A program made the translations under genes and the position numbers. The notes beneath the pieces are model-generated. The model did not search any database, was not told the origin of the DNA, and saw only the letters and a list, made by a program, of their open reading frames with translations. Positions 34,872-44,643 of a stretch of DNA of 64,000 nt are shown one piece after another. The DNA is from Flavobacterium psychrophilum (GTDB lineage Bacteria > Bacteroidota > Bacteroidia > Flavobacteriales > Flavobacteriaceae). Position 1 is the first letter of the stretch, and the number at the start of each line of letters is the position of its first letter. The stretch is taken from the NCBI GenBank assembly GCA_945862065.1, contig CAMAWT010000006.1, positions 62,001-126,000 of the forward strand, given 5' to 3'.

Positions 34872-37721
34872 TTATGGTTGAATTGTCCAAGAAACGAAAT
34901 ATTGTTGACCAATAGCTCCTGCTCCTAAAACTTGTGTGTATTCTTTACCACCTAAATTTGTAGCACCTACTTTTAAAGTAGATTTTAATTTAGGAAACTC
35001 ATAGTTTACTTGAGCATCAATAACAGTTGCTTCAGCAATCATACCATCTGCAAATGAAGATTCCCATAAATAACCTGTATTCCATCTACCGCTCACATTT
35101 ACGCCAAAGTTTTTAAATAATTTATCATTACTTAAAGAGGCTTTAACTCTATGTTTTGGAGTATTAAATCCAGCTTCAAAACTAGGGTCTTTTGCTTGAT
35201 CAAAATCAAATTGAGCGTAGTTGTAGTTTGCACTTACTTCAAAGTTTTTGTAAACTCTTTTTGAGATTCCAAAACCAACACCTAATGATGTAATTTCTAC
35301 ATCAGTATTTGTGTATAATTGGTAGGCTCTAGTATTTCCATTAGAAATAGCGTGAACTGATTGAAACCCTAAATTTGTTGGTCCAGCAGTTAAACTTGGA
35401 GCATCTTGAGCTACACCATAAAGAGGGGCAACAACTGTTAAGTTTCCGATGAAATCATTGTAAATATTATAGTAACCGTTTACGTCGTAAGAGAAACCTT
35501 TGTACTGACCTCTATAACCAAGTTCAATTGCTTTAACTGTTTCTGGCTTAACTAAATCAACATTTGTTTTTTTCAATAAAGCAGCCGCCGCAATTGGATT
35601 TGTTCCTGCTAAAGCAGCAAATGCAGTTACTGATTGTGCTGTATATGAGTTATAGTAAGCATTTTGTCCTGTCATAACAGAAGTTGCACCACCTGCAAAA
35701 GTTTGTCCAACAGTAGTGTTTACTGGTAAAGTTTCTGAATAACGGTCTAAGTTTTCTGGAGCAGATCCAATTAACACTGCATTTCCAACGTTGAATCCAA
35801 TGTATTGATCTTGAGTTGTTGGATTTCTGAAACCAGTTTGGAACGATCCTCTAAAGTTGTGTTCTTTATTTTCGCCAGCAGAATATACAAATGAAACTCT
35901 TGGAGAGAAATTACCATCAAAATTTTGAGATTTGTCATAACGAACAGATCCTGTAAATTTCAATCTATCTTCCATTAATTTTTTCTGAACTTGAGTATAA
36001 GCACCATATTCATCATACTTAATTCCACCAAATTGTGGTGTGTCAGTATAAATTCTTCCAAATGAATTTAAGTCATATCTTCTGTAAGATCCACCTACTT
36101 GAATTTCAGCAAATTCAACAAGATCTTTGAAGTTGTAATTTGCATCTGAATGATAGATTTTAGAATTATCTACCAATTTAGCTCCAGACAATACATCTGG
36201 GTTAGATGTTACTGCATTTTTAGCTGCGTTGAAAGCTGCTGTACCAGGTAAAAATCTTCCAGTATCTGCAACACCTCTAGCAATATTGTGTGCTTGAGTA
36301 GGTGTAGCTCCTGATAATGTTGAAGACACATAAGCACCAGCATATTGACCAAACCATGTTGAGTCTGATTTCCATGCTCTGTTGATGTTGATTCCTGCAA
36401 AACGCATATCATAAGAATTTCCTCCATCTTCAGTTGTATAATAACCTCTTACGAAGAAATTTTTTCCTTTAAATTCAATTTTATGTTGTTGCATAAAAAA
36501 GTCATTCAAATAATATCTGTTAGCTCCTTGATAAACGGTACTTCCAAATCCAAATTTACTTTGCCAAACAATTTCAAAGTCGTTTGCTAACGGTTTGAAA
36601 TGTAAAGAGAAATCAATTTTAGCATTTTTAGCTTGATTGTCTGTTAAATCAGTTTCATTATAACCTGTTCTAGAAACGTTTTCGTTTGGTAAAACCTGAT
36701 TAAAAGCTGCTAATTGTGATGCGTTGATGGCACCTGCATTAAATAATCCTTGAGCCACACCTTTAATGTTAGTTGTTACCTCGTCACCATAAATGTTAAG
36801 TCCATTATAGTTATGATGGGCTCTAGTTCTTCCTGGCGCTGCTAAATCGTCATAATTTGTAGCATACCAATCAGTACCTTTCATGTATGTAAAGTTAGCT
36901 TTTGCAGCAAAATGATCGGTGAATTTTTTAGCTACTCTAATTCCGTAATCGTAGTATTCATTAGACCCAGCAGCCATTTGACTTGTACTACCAAATTTTG
37001 CATAAGCAGATACACCTTCACTTGTAAAAGGACTTTTGCTGTTCATGAATAAAACTCCATTAAAAGCATTTGCTCCATACAATGCTGAAGCAGCACCTGG
37101 CAATAATTCTACATTTTGAACGTCAACTTCAGAAACACCGATAAGGTTTCCTAAAACAAAGTTTAGTAATGGAGATGAGTTATCCATTCCATCTACTAAT
37201 TGTAAGAAACGGTTGTTTGAAACCGTAGCAAATCCTCTTGTGTTGATTGATTTGAAAGACATACTACTTGTGTTCATGTGAACTTCTTTCAAGTTTTCTA
37301 AACCATCATAAAAAGTAGGCGATGCCGTTTTTTTGATGTCTTTGATTGTCATTCTTTCAATTGTAACAGGCGATTCTCTCACTTTTTCAGGCGTTCTTGA
37401 CGCTGAAACTACAATTTCGTCTAATTGTGTATCTTCAGATTTCAAAACAACAGAAAGGTTTTGATTGTTTGAAGTTACTTGAATTTTTTGCTTTCCAAAG
37501 CCAATACTTGAAACTTCAATTGAAAACGGGGCTTTTTTAGTTGTTTTCAATGTGAATTTTCCGTCAGCATCTGTAATAGATGAGGCTTTATCACCTACTA
37601 CGGTAATATTTGCAGCAGGAATTGGTTCGTTTTTGTTGTCTTTTACCGAACCTGAAACTGTTGTTTGAGCAAATGAAATGCTGCAAAAAAACAATGTCAA
37701 AATGAAATAATACATCTTCAT
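34872..37721 (-). CDS. TonB-dependent outer-membrane receptor
   Basis: A 949-residue protein with a signal peptide (1-18), a CarboxypepD-reg-like domain (about 20-105: TVSGSVKDNKNEPIPAANITV...), a plug domain (about 108-225, with VRESPVTIERMTIKDIKK and LLPGAASALYGANAFNGVLFM) and a 22-strand-type barrel. There is no SusD partner, but an SGNH lipoprotein follows. The ligand is unknown. Aromatic-rich strands ending at SWTIQP lack the usual terminal Phe. Confidence 0.93.
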   Translation of the reverse strand: MKMYYFILTLFFCSISFAQTTVSGSVKDNKNEPIPAANITVVGDKASSITDADGKFTLKTTKKAPFSIEVSSIGFGKQKIQVTSNNQNLSVVLKSEDTQLDEIVVSASRTPEKVRESPVTIERMTIKDIKKTASPTFYDGLENLKEVHMNTSSMSFKSINTRGFATVSNNRFLQLVDGMDNSSPLLNFVLGNLIGVSEVDVQNVELLPGAASALYGANAFNGVLFMNSKSPFTSEGVSAYAKFGSTSQMAAGSNEYYDYGIRVAKKFTDHFAAKANFTYMKGTDWYATNYDDLAAPGRTRAHHNYNGLNIYGDEVTTNIKGVAQGLFNAGAINASQLAAFNQVLPNENVSRTGYNETDLTDNQAKNAKIDFSLHFKPLANDFEIVWQSKFGFGSTVYQGANRYYLNDFFMQQHKIEFKGKNFFVRGYYTTEDGGNSYDMRFAGININRAWKSDSTWFGQYAGAYVSSTLSGATPTQAHNIARGVADTGRFLPGTAAFNAAKNAVTSNPDVLSGAKLVDNSKIYHSDANYNFKDLVEFAEIQVGGSYRRYDLNSFGRIYTDTPQFGGIKYDEYGAYTQVQKKLMEDRLKFTGSVRYDKSQNFDGNFSPRVSFVYSAGENKEHNFRGSFQTGFRNPTTQDQYIGFNVGNAVLIGSAPENLDRYSETLPVNTTVGQTFAGGATSVMTGQNAYYNSYTAQSVTAFAALAGTNPIAAAALLKKTNVDLVKPETVKAIELGYRGQYKGFSYDVNGYYNIYNDFIGNLTVVAPLYGVAQDAPSLTAGPTNLGFQSVHAISNGNTRAYQLYTNTDVEITSLGVGFGISKRVYKNFEVSANYNYAQFDFDQAKDPSFEAGFNTPKHRVKASLSNDKLFKNFGVNVSGRWNTGYLWESSFADGMIAEATVIDAQVNYEFPKLKSTLKVGATNLGGKEYTQVLGAGAIGQQYFVSWTIQP

Positions 37722-37939
37722 ATTTTTAAAATTTGTTGGTTTTAAGTAGCCAAATTACAAATAATTTTTATAATTCTAAAAAAAAGTGATAATAATTTAA
37801 TTTAATTCAAACATCGTTGTAAAAAATTATCAAATTAGCATTAAACAAAATATATTAAAAAGTGAATGAAATGACTGAATTTAAGAATTAATTTCAAAAA
37901 AAACGTTGTATGTTAATTTATTCTTAAATATAATGCAAA
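37722..37939. other. AT-rich gap before the TonB receptor gene
   Basis: About 220 AT-rich bases between the glmS terminator and the receptor ATG. No convincing promoter pair or repeat was found. Confidence 0.4.
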
Positions 37940-37967
37940 AAAAAGCGAAGGAAAACCTTCGCTTTTT
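37940..37967 (-). terminator. Intrinsic terminator after glmS
   Basis: Perfect 12-bp stem AAAAAGCGAAGG / CCTTCGCTTTTT with AAAA loop. Minus-strand T-tract follows. Confidence 0.88.
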
Positions 37968-37989
37968 GATATGATATTTTTTTTAAAAA

Positions 37990-39837
37990 TTATTCAACTG
38001 TAACAGATTTTGCTAAATTTCTTGGCTGATCAACATTACAACCTCTTAATACCGCTATATGATAAGACAATAACTGCAATGGAATGGTGGTAAGCATAGG
38101 AGAAAGTGCATCTGAAGTTTCAGGAATTTCAATAACGTGGTCTGCCAATTCTTTTACTTGGGTGTCTCCTTTTGTAACAATGGCAATGATTTTTCCGCTT
38201 CTTGACTTTATTTCTTGGATATTACTTACCACTTTATCATAATGCCCTTGTTTTGGTGCAATTACAATTACTGGCATCTTCTCATCGATCAATGCAATAG
38301 GTCCGTGTTTCATTTCTGCTGCAGGATAACCCTCGGCATGAATGTATGAAATTTCTTTTAATTTTAAAGCGCCTTCAAGTGCCACGGGAAAATTATATCC
38401 CCTTCCTAAATACAAGCAATTTGGAGCATCTTTATATATTTCGGCAATTGCTTTTGAAATATCGTTGGTTGTTTTAAGTGCTTCTTCAACTTTTTCAGGG
38501 ATCAATTCAAGTTCTTGTAAATATCTGAAATAATCTGACTTAGACAATGTTCCTTTTGCATTTGCTAAACGCAGAGCTATCATCGTTAAAATGGTAATTT
38601 GTGTTGTAAATGCTTTCGTTGAAGCAACTCCAATTTCTGGACCCGCATGTGTATAAGCGCCTGCGTGTGTTTCTCTAGAAATGGATGACCCCACAACATT
38701 ACAAACACCAAATACAAAAGCACCTTTTTCTTTTGCTAATTTTATTGCTGCTAAAGTGTCTGCTGTTTCGCCCGATTGAGAAATGGCTATAACCACGTCT
38801 TTATCAGTTATGATTGGATTTCTATATCTAAATTCAGAAGCATATTCAACCTCTACAGAAATTCTAGAAAACTCTTCGATTACATATTCTGCTACCAATC
38901 CGGCATGCCAAGAAGTACCGCAAGCTATAATGATTATTCTATCTGCATTTAAGAATTTTTCTAAATTATCTTCTATTCCAGACATTTTAATAATTCCAGT
39001 ATCAGAATGAAGTCTTCCTCTATAGGTGTCTTTTATTACACTTGGCTGCTCATAAATTTCTTTAAGCATAAAATGATCGTAACCTCCTTTTTCAATTTGC
39101 TCCAAATTCATTTGAAGTTCTTGAACGTAAGGATCAACGGATGAATCATCTTTTATTTTTCTAATTTTTAATGGTTTGTGTAATCTAACAATTGCCATTT
39201 CTTCATCTTCCAAATAAATAGCGTTTGAAGTATATTCTATAAAAGGAGAGGCATCAGAGGCAATGAAGTATTCGCCTTCACCAACACCAATTGCAAGAGG
39301 ACTTCCCAAACGAGCTACTACAATTTCATTTGGTTTTTTAAGATCAAAAACACAAATAGCATAAGCACCAACTACTTGGTTTAAAGCTATTTGAACAGCC
39401 TTGCCTAACTTTACGTTTTCATTTTTCTGAACATCTTCAATCAAATTAATCAATACTTCTGTATCTGTATCTGACTTAAAGGAATATCCTCTATTGATCA
39501 ACTCTTTTTTTAATGGTTCATAATTTTCGATGATTCCATTATGGATAATAGCCAATTCACCTGAATTTGATAAATGTGGATGTGAGTTAACATCATTTGG
39601 AACACCATGTGTAGCCCAACGAGTATGACCCATTCCAATAGTTCCTGAAGTTGAAATCTCTTTTGATTTTTCTTCTAAATCAGTTACTTTGCCTTTTGTT
39701 TTACACACCTTCAATGCACCATTATCAAATAACATGATTCCAGCACTATCATATCCTCTGTATTCCAGACGTTTAAGTCCTTTTATTACAACTGGGAAAG
39801 CTTCTCTATGACCGATATATCCAACAATTCCACACAT
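37990..39837 (-). CDS. glmS: Glutamine-fructose-6-phosphate aminotransferase (isomerizing)
   Basis: Makes glucosamine-6-phosphate for peptidoglycan and LPS. The N-terminal nucleophile amidotransferase domain begins MCGIVGYIG (Cys2 after Met removal), with GHTRWATHG and HNGIIENY. Two SIS domains follow, with ACGTSWHAG, ISQSGETADTLAA and CLYLGRGYNFPVALEGALKLKEISY, and the C-terminal NLAKSVTVE. The 615 residues are complete. It is third in an apparent operon with a GlgA-like protein and a DUF4270 lipoprotein. No glmS ribozyme would be expected, and none is seen in the six-base gap upstream. Confidence 0.97.
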   Translation of the reverse strand: MCGIVGYIGHREAFPVVIKGLKRLEYRGYDSAGIMLFDNGALKVCKTKGKVTDLEEKSKEISTSGTIGMGHTRWATHGVPNDVNSHPHLSNSGELAIIHNGIIENYEPLKKELINRGYSFKSDTDTEVLINLIEDVQKNENVKLGKAVQIALNQVVGAYAICVFDLKKPNEIVVARLGSPLAIGVGEGEYFIASDASPFIEYTSNAIYLEDEEMAIVRLHKPLKIRKIKDDSSVDPYVQELQMNLEQIEKGGYDHFMLKEIYEQPSVIKDTYRGRLHSDTGIIKMSGIEDNLEKFLNADRIIIIACGTSWHAGLVAEYVIEEFSRISVEVEYASEFRYRNPIITDKDVVIAISQSGETADTLAAIKLAKEKGAFVFGVCNVVGSSISRETHAGAYTHAGPEIGVASTKAFTTQITILTMIALRLANAKGTLSKSDYFRYLQELELIPEKVEEALKTTNDISKAIAEIYKDAPNCLYLGRGYNFPVALEGALKLKEISYIHAEGYPAAEMKHGPIALIDEKMPVIVIAPKQGHYDKVVSNIQEIKSRSGKIIAIVTKGDTQVKELADHVIEIPETSDALSPMLTTIPLQLLSYHIAVLRGCNVDQPRNLAKSVTVE

Positions 39838-39843
39838 AAATTA

Positions 39844-41484
39844 TTAATTAGGTTTAGTATAATAAATTTTTAATTTCATTCGTTTTGCTTCTATTACAGT
39901 GCTTTTAGTTCCATATAAAACGGTTCCAAGCGGATTCATTACACTACTAGCAGGTGTGTTTTTAACTGTTGAAGAAGATATAGTTATTGGGTTTTTTAAT
40001 CCCGAATTGGAAACGTTTCCAATATTTTCGGTTACTACCAACCCTAATTTGACATTTTTTAAATTAAAATCAGGATTGTTTTTGATTAAATTTCTAATAT
40101 GATTTGTTAATCTAATTGTGTATCTAATACCTTCGCCTTTATCATATTCTGATGATGTTGTTGATGTTTCAACTTGTAAAATTCCACTATGAATCAGTTT
40201 ATTAAATTTTGCACTGCTTCCTTTTGTTGCGTCTGCAAAGTAATCGATGATTGGGGTGTTATTTTCTAAATCATATAAATAAATTCGATTTGGTTCTGGC
40301 GCTGTTCCCATGGCATTTCTATCTATATAAAAAGAAATATTTGCTTCGTTGATTAACCAGTTATTATCTCGCATTTCTTTAAGTTGTGTTGAGTTATCAA
40401 TATCACCATTAAATAATTCAATAATAGTCATCGAACCTTCTTGACCTCTTAGGTACAATTTTTCATCTCCTAAAGTTGGATTTGCTGCCAAAACTGCATT
40501 TTGATACACACTATTTTCATCATTTTCAAATAAATTAACTGTACTTCCTGATAAATTAAACAACAACGTTTTTCGAACCCTTGTTGTTACCGTTGCCGAT
40601 GTTTGATCATGATAAACCATGGTTAATTTTGCTCTAGAAAAATCTAATAAGCCCATTGCTCCTTGGTTTGGGTTATCAGTATTAGGCTCTGCTTTAAAAT
40701 ATAAACCTCTAAAATATTCTTTGAATATATTATTGTTGACCAATTTTCCGGCAGGTGCATTGACTATTTTGTTTTTGAAAAAAGCTCTGTTCAAGGTTAA
40801 GAACATTCCTGGAGCCAGTCTTTCTTTAACAATCGTTACATTATTTTTTTTGTACGATAATTTAATTTCTTTGTTACTAAATTCAAATTCGTCATTTTGT
40901 TTTGTATCAGTAGTATCATTCAATCTAGCACCAACAATTGCTGCTGTAAAATCGTTTGTTTGATTTGAATAATATTTTTGGGCTTCTTGAAATCCAGTTG
41001 CGGGATCCAAATCTCTTAAAAAATAACCTGATTCGTATACACTCAATTTGAATTTACCTGCTTGATTTTGTATAGAATCTAAATCGTCTTCATAGGTAGT
41101 ATCTCCAGTTGTATTGTCTTTTGACTTAAATGTACTGTAATAAGGGACATATAAATATACAGAATCGACCACCACTTGAGACGGATTGTAAAACGTTGGA
41201 TCTGGGGTTGATAGGGTTACTTGAGAAACAAAACTTGCTGTTGTTTTTCCAAAAACTGGGTTATTATAAAAGCCTAATGCGTTGATTGTTAATCCATTTG
41301 TCTGAACAGGGCCTGTTTTTTGATTGTAGGCTATGATACTTTTTGTTGAATCGACATAGACATCATAGTGATTGTCTTCACCCACAATATTGGTTCCAAT
41401 ATCGCTATAATCTTTGTCGCAAGACACTGATAAGGATAAGATTAGGGCAAATAAAAAGCTTTTAAATAAAAAATTAAATTTCAT
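39844..41484 (-). CDS. DUF4270 lipoprotein
   Basis: A 546-residue lipoprotein (signal peptide with lipobox SVSC) of the DUF4270 family, common in Bacteroidota and of unknown function. Recognisable are the N-terminal DYSDIGTNIVGEDNHYDVYVDSTKSIIAY and the VDSVYLYVPY strand. A beta-rich body is predicted. ATG at 41484 is preferred to the codon three residues upstream. It sits between a GlgA-like gene and glmS, an arrangement I recall as conserved in flavobacteria, which hints at a cell-envelope or surface-sugar role. Confidence 0.85.
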   Translation of the reverse strand: MKFNFLFKSFLFALILSLSVSCDKDYSDIGTNIVGEDNHYDVYVDSTKSIIAYNQKTGPVQTNGLTINALGFYNNPVFGKTTASFVSQVTLSTPDPTFYNPSQVVVDSVYLYVPYYSTFKSKDNTTGDTTYEDDLDSIQNQAGKFKLSVYESGYFLRDLDPATGFQEAQKYYSNQTNDFTAAIVGARLNDTTDTKQNDEFEFSNKEIKLSYKKNNVTIVKERLAPGMFLTLNRAFFKNKIVNAPAGKLVNNNIFKEYFRGLYFKAEPNTDNPNQGAMGLLDFSRAKLTMVYHDQTSATVTTRVRKTLLFNLSGSTVNLFENDENSVYQNAVLAANPTLGDEKLYLRGQEGSMTIIELFNGDIDNSTQLKEMRDNNWLINEANISFYIDRNAMGTAPEPNRIYLYDLENNTPIIDYFADATKGSSAKFNKLIHSGILQVETSTTSSEYDKGEGIRYTIRLTNHIRNLIKNNPDFNLKNVKLGLVVTENIGNVSNSGLKNPITISSSTVKNTPASSVMNPLGTVLYGTKSTVIEAKRMKLKIYYTKPN

Positions 41485-41499
41485 TTTGATCAAATTATA

Positions 41500-42303
41500 T
41501 TATAACATGTTTTTGTAAAAAGAAGTATAAGCTGCTGCAAACTCTTCTTTCGGGGTGAAAGATAAAAAAGGTTTTTTTGAAGATTCTATAAATTTTGTTA
41601 AACTTGATGGAACGTTTTCTGAAGCAATGATTACCGCATCAGAATGTTGTATCGAAGTTTTGATCAAATTTTCATAGTTGGGCAGTTCCATATCCGAAAT
41701 AGCATCAGCTGGAATCCCATCAAATTTTAACTTATTTATCATTTCTATGTCTAAATTTCCTTCAAAAGAAGGAGCATAAACAGAGCTTACTATTTTTGTT
41801 TCAGAAAAAAGAGCTTCGTCTTTATAAAAATGTTTCATGTAAACGGGCAACATCGAAGCCATCCAACCATGAACGTGAATTATATCTGGAACCCAATTTA
41901 ATTTTTTTACAGTTTCAACAACTCCTTTTGCAAAGAAAATGGCGCGTTCATCATTATCAGGATACATAACTCCTTCTTCGTCAGAAAAAGTAGCTTTGCG
42001 TTTAAAATATTCATCGTTATCAATAAAATAAACCTGAATTCTTTCTTTTGGGATAGAAGCCACTTTTATAATCAACGGCATATCAATATCATTCACAACC
42101 AAATTCATTCCAGACAAACGAATTACCTCATGCAATTGATGTCTTCGTTCATTAATATTACCATATCTTGGCATAAAAATTCTAATTTGACCACCTTGAT
42201 CGTTAATCATTTTTGGGACATCATAAGACATAAGAGAAACTTCATTCTCCGCTAAATAAGGCACCACTTCTGATGACACATATAATATTCTCTTGTCTTC
42301 CAT
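41500..42303 (-). CDS. Glycogen/starch synthase N-terminal domain protein (GT5-like, short)
   Basis: A 267-residue protein that matches only the N-terminal catalytic domain of GT5 glycogen synthases: ILYVSSEVVPYLAENEVSLMSYDVPKMI (where ADP-glucose binding KxGGL would lie, here not conserved), RIFMPRYGNINERRH, FFAKGVVETV and PDIIHVHGWMASMLPVY. The C-terminal GT-B half, with most donor-sugar contacts, is missing. The Lys-x-Gly-Gly motif is replaced by ENEVS, so glycogen synthase activity is doubtful. ATG at 42303 is selected; an upstream frame extension crosses the promoter region. First gene of the operon ending in glmS, divergent from panC. Confidence 0.85.
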   Translation of the reverse strand: MEDKRILYVSSEVVPYLAENEVSLMSYDVPKMINDQGGQIRIFMPRYGNINERRHQLHEVIRLSGMNLVVNDIDMPLIIKVASIPKERIQVYFIDNDEYFKRKATFSDEEGVMYPDNDERAIFFAKGVVETVKKLNWVPDIIHVHGWMASMLPVYMKHFYKDEALFSETKIVSSVYAPSFEGNLDIEMINKLKFDGIPADAISDMELPNYENLIKTSIQHSDAVIIASENVPSSLTKFIESSKKPFLSFTPKEEFAAAYTSFYKNML

Positions 42304-42378
42304 AGATAGTTTAATTGTTTTGTTGAAATATAAACGTGCAAAATTACAAAATTTTATGCACTTATTTATTAAAAATAG

Positions 42379-42386
42379 TAAGTTTG
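42379..42386 (+). promoter_or_regulatory. Promoter core of panC
   Basis: TAAGTTTG fits TAnnTTTG and ends 20 bases before the panC ATG. A minus-strand core TAATTTTG at 42341-42348 faces the GlgA-like gene, so the gap is a divergent promoter. Confidence 0.5.
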
Positions 42387-42406
42387 TGCCCAATTACAAA
42401 ATATAA

Positions 42407-43255
42407 ATGATGCATATTTTCAATAGTAAAGTTGATTTAAATCTCTATTTATCAAATAAAAACATAAAAAATGATTCAGTTGGTTTTGTTCCTACTATGG
42501 GCGCTTTACATGCAGGGCATTTGTCTTTATTAAGAAAATCAATAAAAAACAATGGGTTTACCGTGATTAGTATTTTTGTAAATCCTACTCAATTTAATAA
42601 TGCAGAAGATTTAGAAAAATACCCTAGAACGTTAGAAAGCGATGTGGAGAAAATCAAAACTATTTCTAAAGATATCATTATTTATAGTCCAAATGTTGCT
42701 GATATTTATGATACTAAATTAGAATCAGAATCCTTTGATTTTGAAGGCCTTGAACATCAAATGGAAGGAAAATTTAGACCAGGACATTTTGATGGTGTTG
42801 GCACGGTTGTGAAACGATTATTTGAAATTGTAAAACCAACCAATGCCTATTTTGGAGAAAAAGATTTTCAACAGCTTCAAATTGTAAAAAAATTGGTTGA
42901 AATCGAGAAACTATCGGTAAACGTTGTTGCTTGTGAAATTTTTAGGGAGCCAAATGGTCTTGCAATGAGTTCTAGAAATGAACGACTTACAGGTGAAGAG
43001 CGAAATCAAGCAGCCCTTTTATACCAAACTTTGAATGAAGCCAAAGTGCTTTTTGCAACTCAAACCGTTCAAGAAGTGAAGCTGTTTGTTGAAAATGTTT
43101 TTAAAAATCATTCAATAATTTCTTTAGAATATTTCGAAATTGCAAACGAAAACACTCTAGTTCCTGCTGATATTAAAATGGAAGGAGTTCAATATCGAGC
43201 TTTTTTAGCAGTTTTTATAAATAACATTCGATTGATTGACACAATTTCTATATAA
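42407..43255 (+). CDS. panC: Pantoate-beta-alanine ligase
   Basis: ATP-dependent condensation of pantoate with beta-alanine, the last step to pantothenate. Signature regions: VGFVPTMGALHAGHLSLL (nucleotide-binding HxGH), VISIFVNPTQFN, GKFRPGHFDGVGTVV, AYFGEKDFQQLQIV and GLAMSSRNERL. The 282 residues are normal. The second Met (42410) could also start. Next to panD, which supplies beta-alanine. Confidence 0.97.
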   Translation: MMHIFNSKVDLNLYLSNKNIKNDSVGFVPTMGALHAGHLSLLRKSIKNNGFTVISIFVNPTQFNNAEDLEKYPRTLESDVEKIKTISKDIIIYSPNVADIYDTKLESESFDFEGLEHQMEGKFRPGHFDGVGTVVKRLFEIVKPTNAYFGEKDFQQLQIVKKLVEIEKLSVNVVACEIFREPNGLAMSSRNERLTGEERNQAALLYQTLNEAKVLFATQTVQEVKLFVENVFKNHSIISLEYFEIANENTLVPADIKMEGVQYRAFLAVFINNIRLIDTISI

Positions 43256-43282
43256 ATTAAAAAAATAATTTAACTTTGCCAC

Positions 43283-43633
43283 ATGCAAATTCAAGTAGTA
43301 AAATCGAAAATTCATCGCGTTAAAGTTACCGGCGCAGATTTAAATTATATAGGTAGTATCACTATCGATGAAGCTCTTATGGACGCTTCAAACCTTATTG
43401 AAGGAGAAAAAGTAGCTATTGTTAACATCAATAATGGCGAACGTTTTGAAACCTACGCTATAAAAGGACAAAGAAATTCGGGCGAAATAACTCTAAACGG
43501 TCCGGCGGCAAGAAAAGTGCACGCAGGAGATATCATCATTATTATTTCGTATGCTTTAATGGATTTTGAAGAAGCCAAAAACTTCAAACCATGGCTGGTA
43601 TTTCCTAATGAAAATGATAATACTTTGAAATAA
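43283..43633 (+). CDS. panD: Aspartate 1-decarboxylase
   Basis: Pyruvoyl enzyme that makes beta-alanine from aspartate. The self-cleavage site is the Gly-Ser in [10 protein letters not shown] (cleaved before Ser25, which becomes the pyruvoyl group). [14 protein letters not shown] and [12 protein letters not shown] and [20 protein letters not shown] are as expected. 116 residues. It lies 27 bases after panC in one operon. Confidence 0.97.
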   Translation: MQIQVVKSKIHRVKVTGADLNYIGSITIDEALMDASNLIEGEKVAIVNINNGERFETYAIKGQRNSGEITLNGPAARKVHAGDIIIIISYALMDFEEAKNFKPWLVFPNENDNTLK

Positions 43634-43639
43634 TCCTCT

Positions 43640-44599
43640 GTGAAAAAGACACTTAGCAAATGGTTATCAATAATTATTCCTTTAGTAATAGGAATTGCTT
43701 TGATTGTTTATCAATACAACTCCTTCACCCAAATTCAATTGCTTGAAATTAAAGGATATTTTAAAAATGCCAACTATTTTTATATCTATCTTTCTCTTGT
43801 AATTGCGCTTTTCGGAATCATTTCAAGAGCTTACAGATGGAAGTTTTCTATTGAGCAAATGGGATATACTTCTGCATTTCAAAATAATTTTATGGCAGTT
43901 TGCATTTGTTATTTTATGAATCTTTCGATTCCAAGATCGGGAGAAATTTCTAGGGCAGTCATCTTGAAAAAATACGAAAAAATTCCATTTGATAAAGTAT
44001 TCGGAACAATCATTGCAGAAAGAATTGTCGATACACTTATCTTTTTTTTGTTTGTTGTAACGGGATTCTTTTTACAGTTTGCCATCATCAAAGATTTTAT
44101 TTTAAAAATCATTCCTTTTGAAAAACTTCTATTACTTTTTATTGTTGGAATAATCGGATTTATTGCTTTTTGCTTGATTTGGATGTATTCAAATTTTAAA
44201 ATCGTAAACAAATTAAAAGAAAAACTTTCAGGACTTATTGAAGGCATGTTGAGCATATTAAAAATGGAAAACAAATGGTCTTTTATGTTTCATTCTTTTT
44301 TTATATGGTTTTCATATATTCTAATGTTTTACGTAACCATATTTGCACTTCCAGAAACAAGCAACATTGGTTTTAGCGCAGTTATTATCGGATTTATTTT
44401 CGGAACTTTAGCAATCGGATTTACAAACAGTGGTTTTGGAGCCTATCCTCTTTTAGTAGCTCAAATATTTGTATTGTATGGCGTTTCAAATACGGTAGGG
44501 ACTGCTTTTGGCTGGTTGGTTTGGACATCACAAACCATTCTAACAATTGTTTTAGGCGGACTTTCTTTTTTATTATTGCCTATTCTAAATAGAAAATAA
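43640..44599 (+). CDS. UPF0104/LPG-synthase-TM family membrane protein
   Basis: A 319-residue protein with about eight transmembrane helices, similar to the flippase-like domain of lysylphosphatidylglycerol synthases. FGIISRAYRWKFSIEQMGY and NLSIPRSGEISRAVILKKYEKIPFDKVFGTIIAERIVD are the typical conserved loops. Function in this branch is unknown, possibly lipid or glycan translocation. The start is GTG at 43640, six bases after panD, so it may be in the pan operon. Confidence 0.85.
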   Translation: MKKTLSKWLSIIIPLVIGIALIVYQYNSFTQIQLLEIKGYFKNANYFYIYLSLVIALFGIISRAYRWKFSIEQMGYTSAFQNNFMAVCICYFMNLSIPRSGEISRAVILKKYEKIPFDKVFGTIIAERIVDTLIFFLFVVTGFFLQFAIIKDFILKIIPFEKLLLLFIVGIIGFIAFCLIWMYSNFKIVNKLKEKLSGLIEGMLSILKMENKWSFMFHSFFIWFSYILMFYVTIFALPETSNIGFSAVIIGFIFGTLAIGFTNSGFGAYPLLVAQIFVLYGVSNTVGTAFGWLVWTSQTILTIVLGGLSFLLLPILNRK

Positions 44600-44643
44600 T
44601 TCTTATCTTGCTCATAATTTCGAAACCAATTTATTTATTTTCC

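Noticed and set aside
37990-39843. glmS ribozyme upstream of glmS
   Set aside because: Only six bases separate glmS from the preceding gene, and this ribozyme is typical of Gram-positive bacteria.
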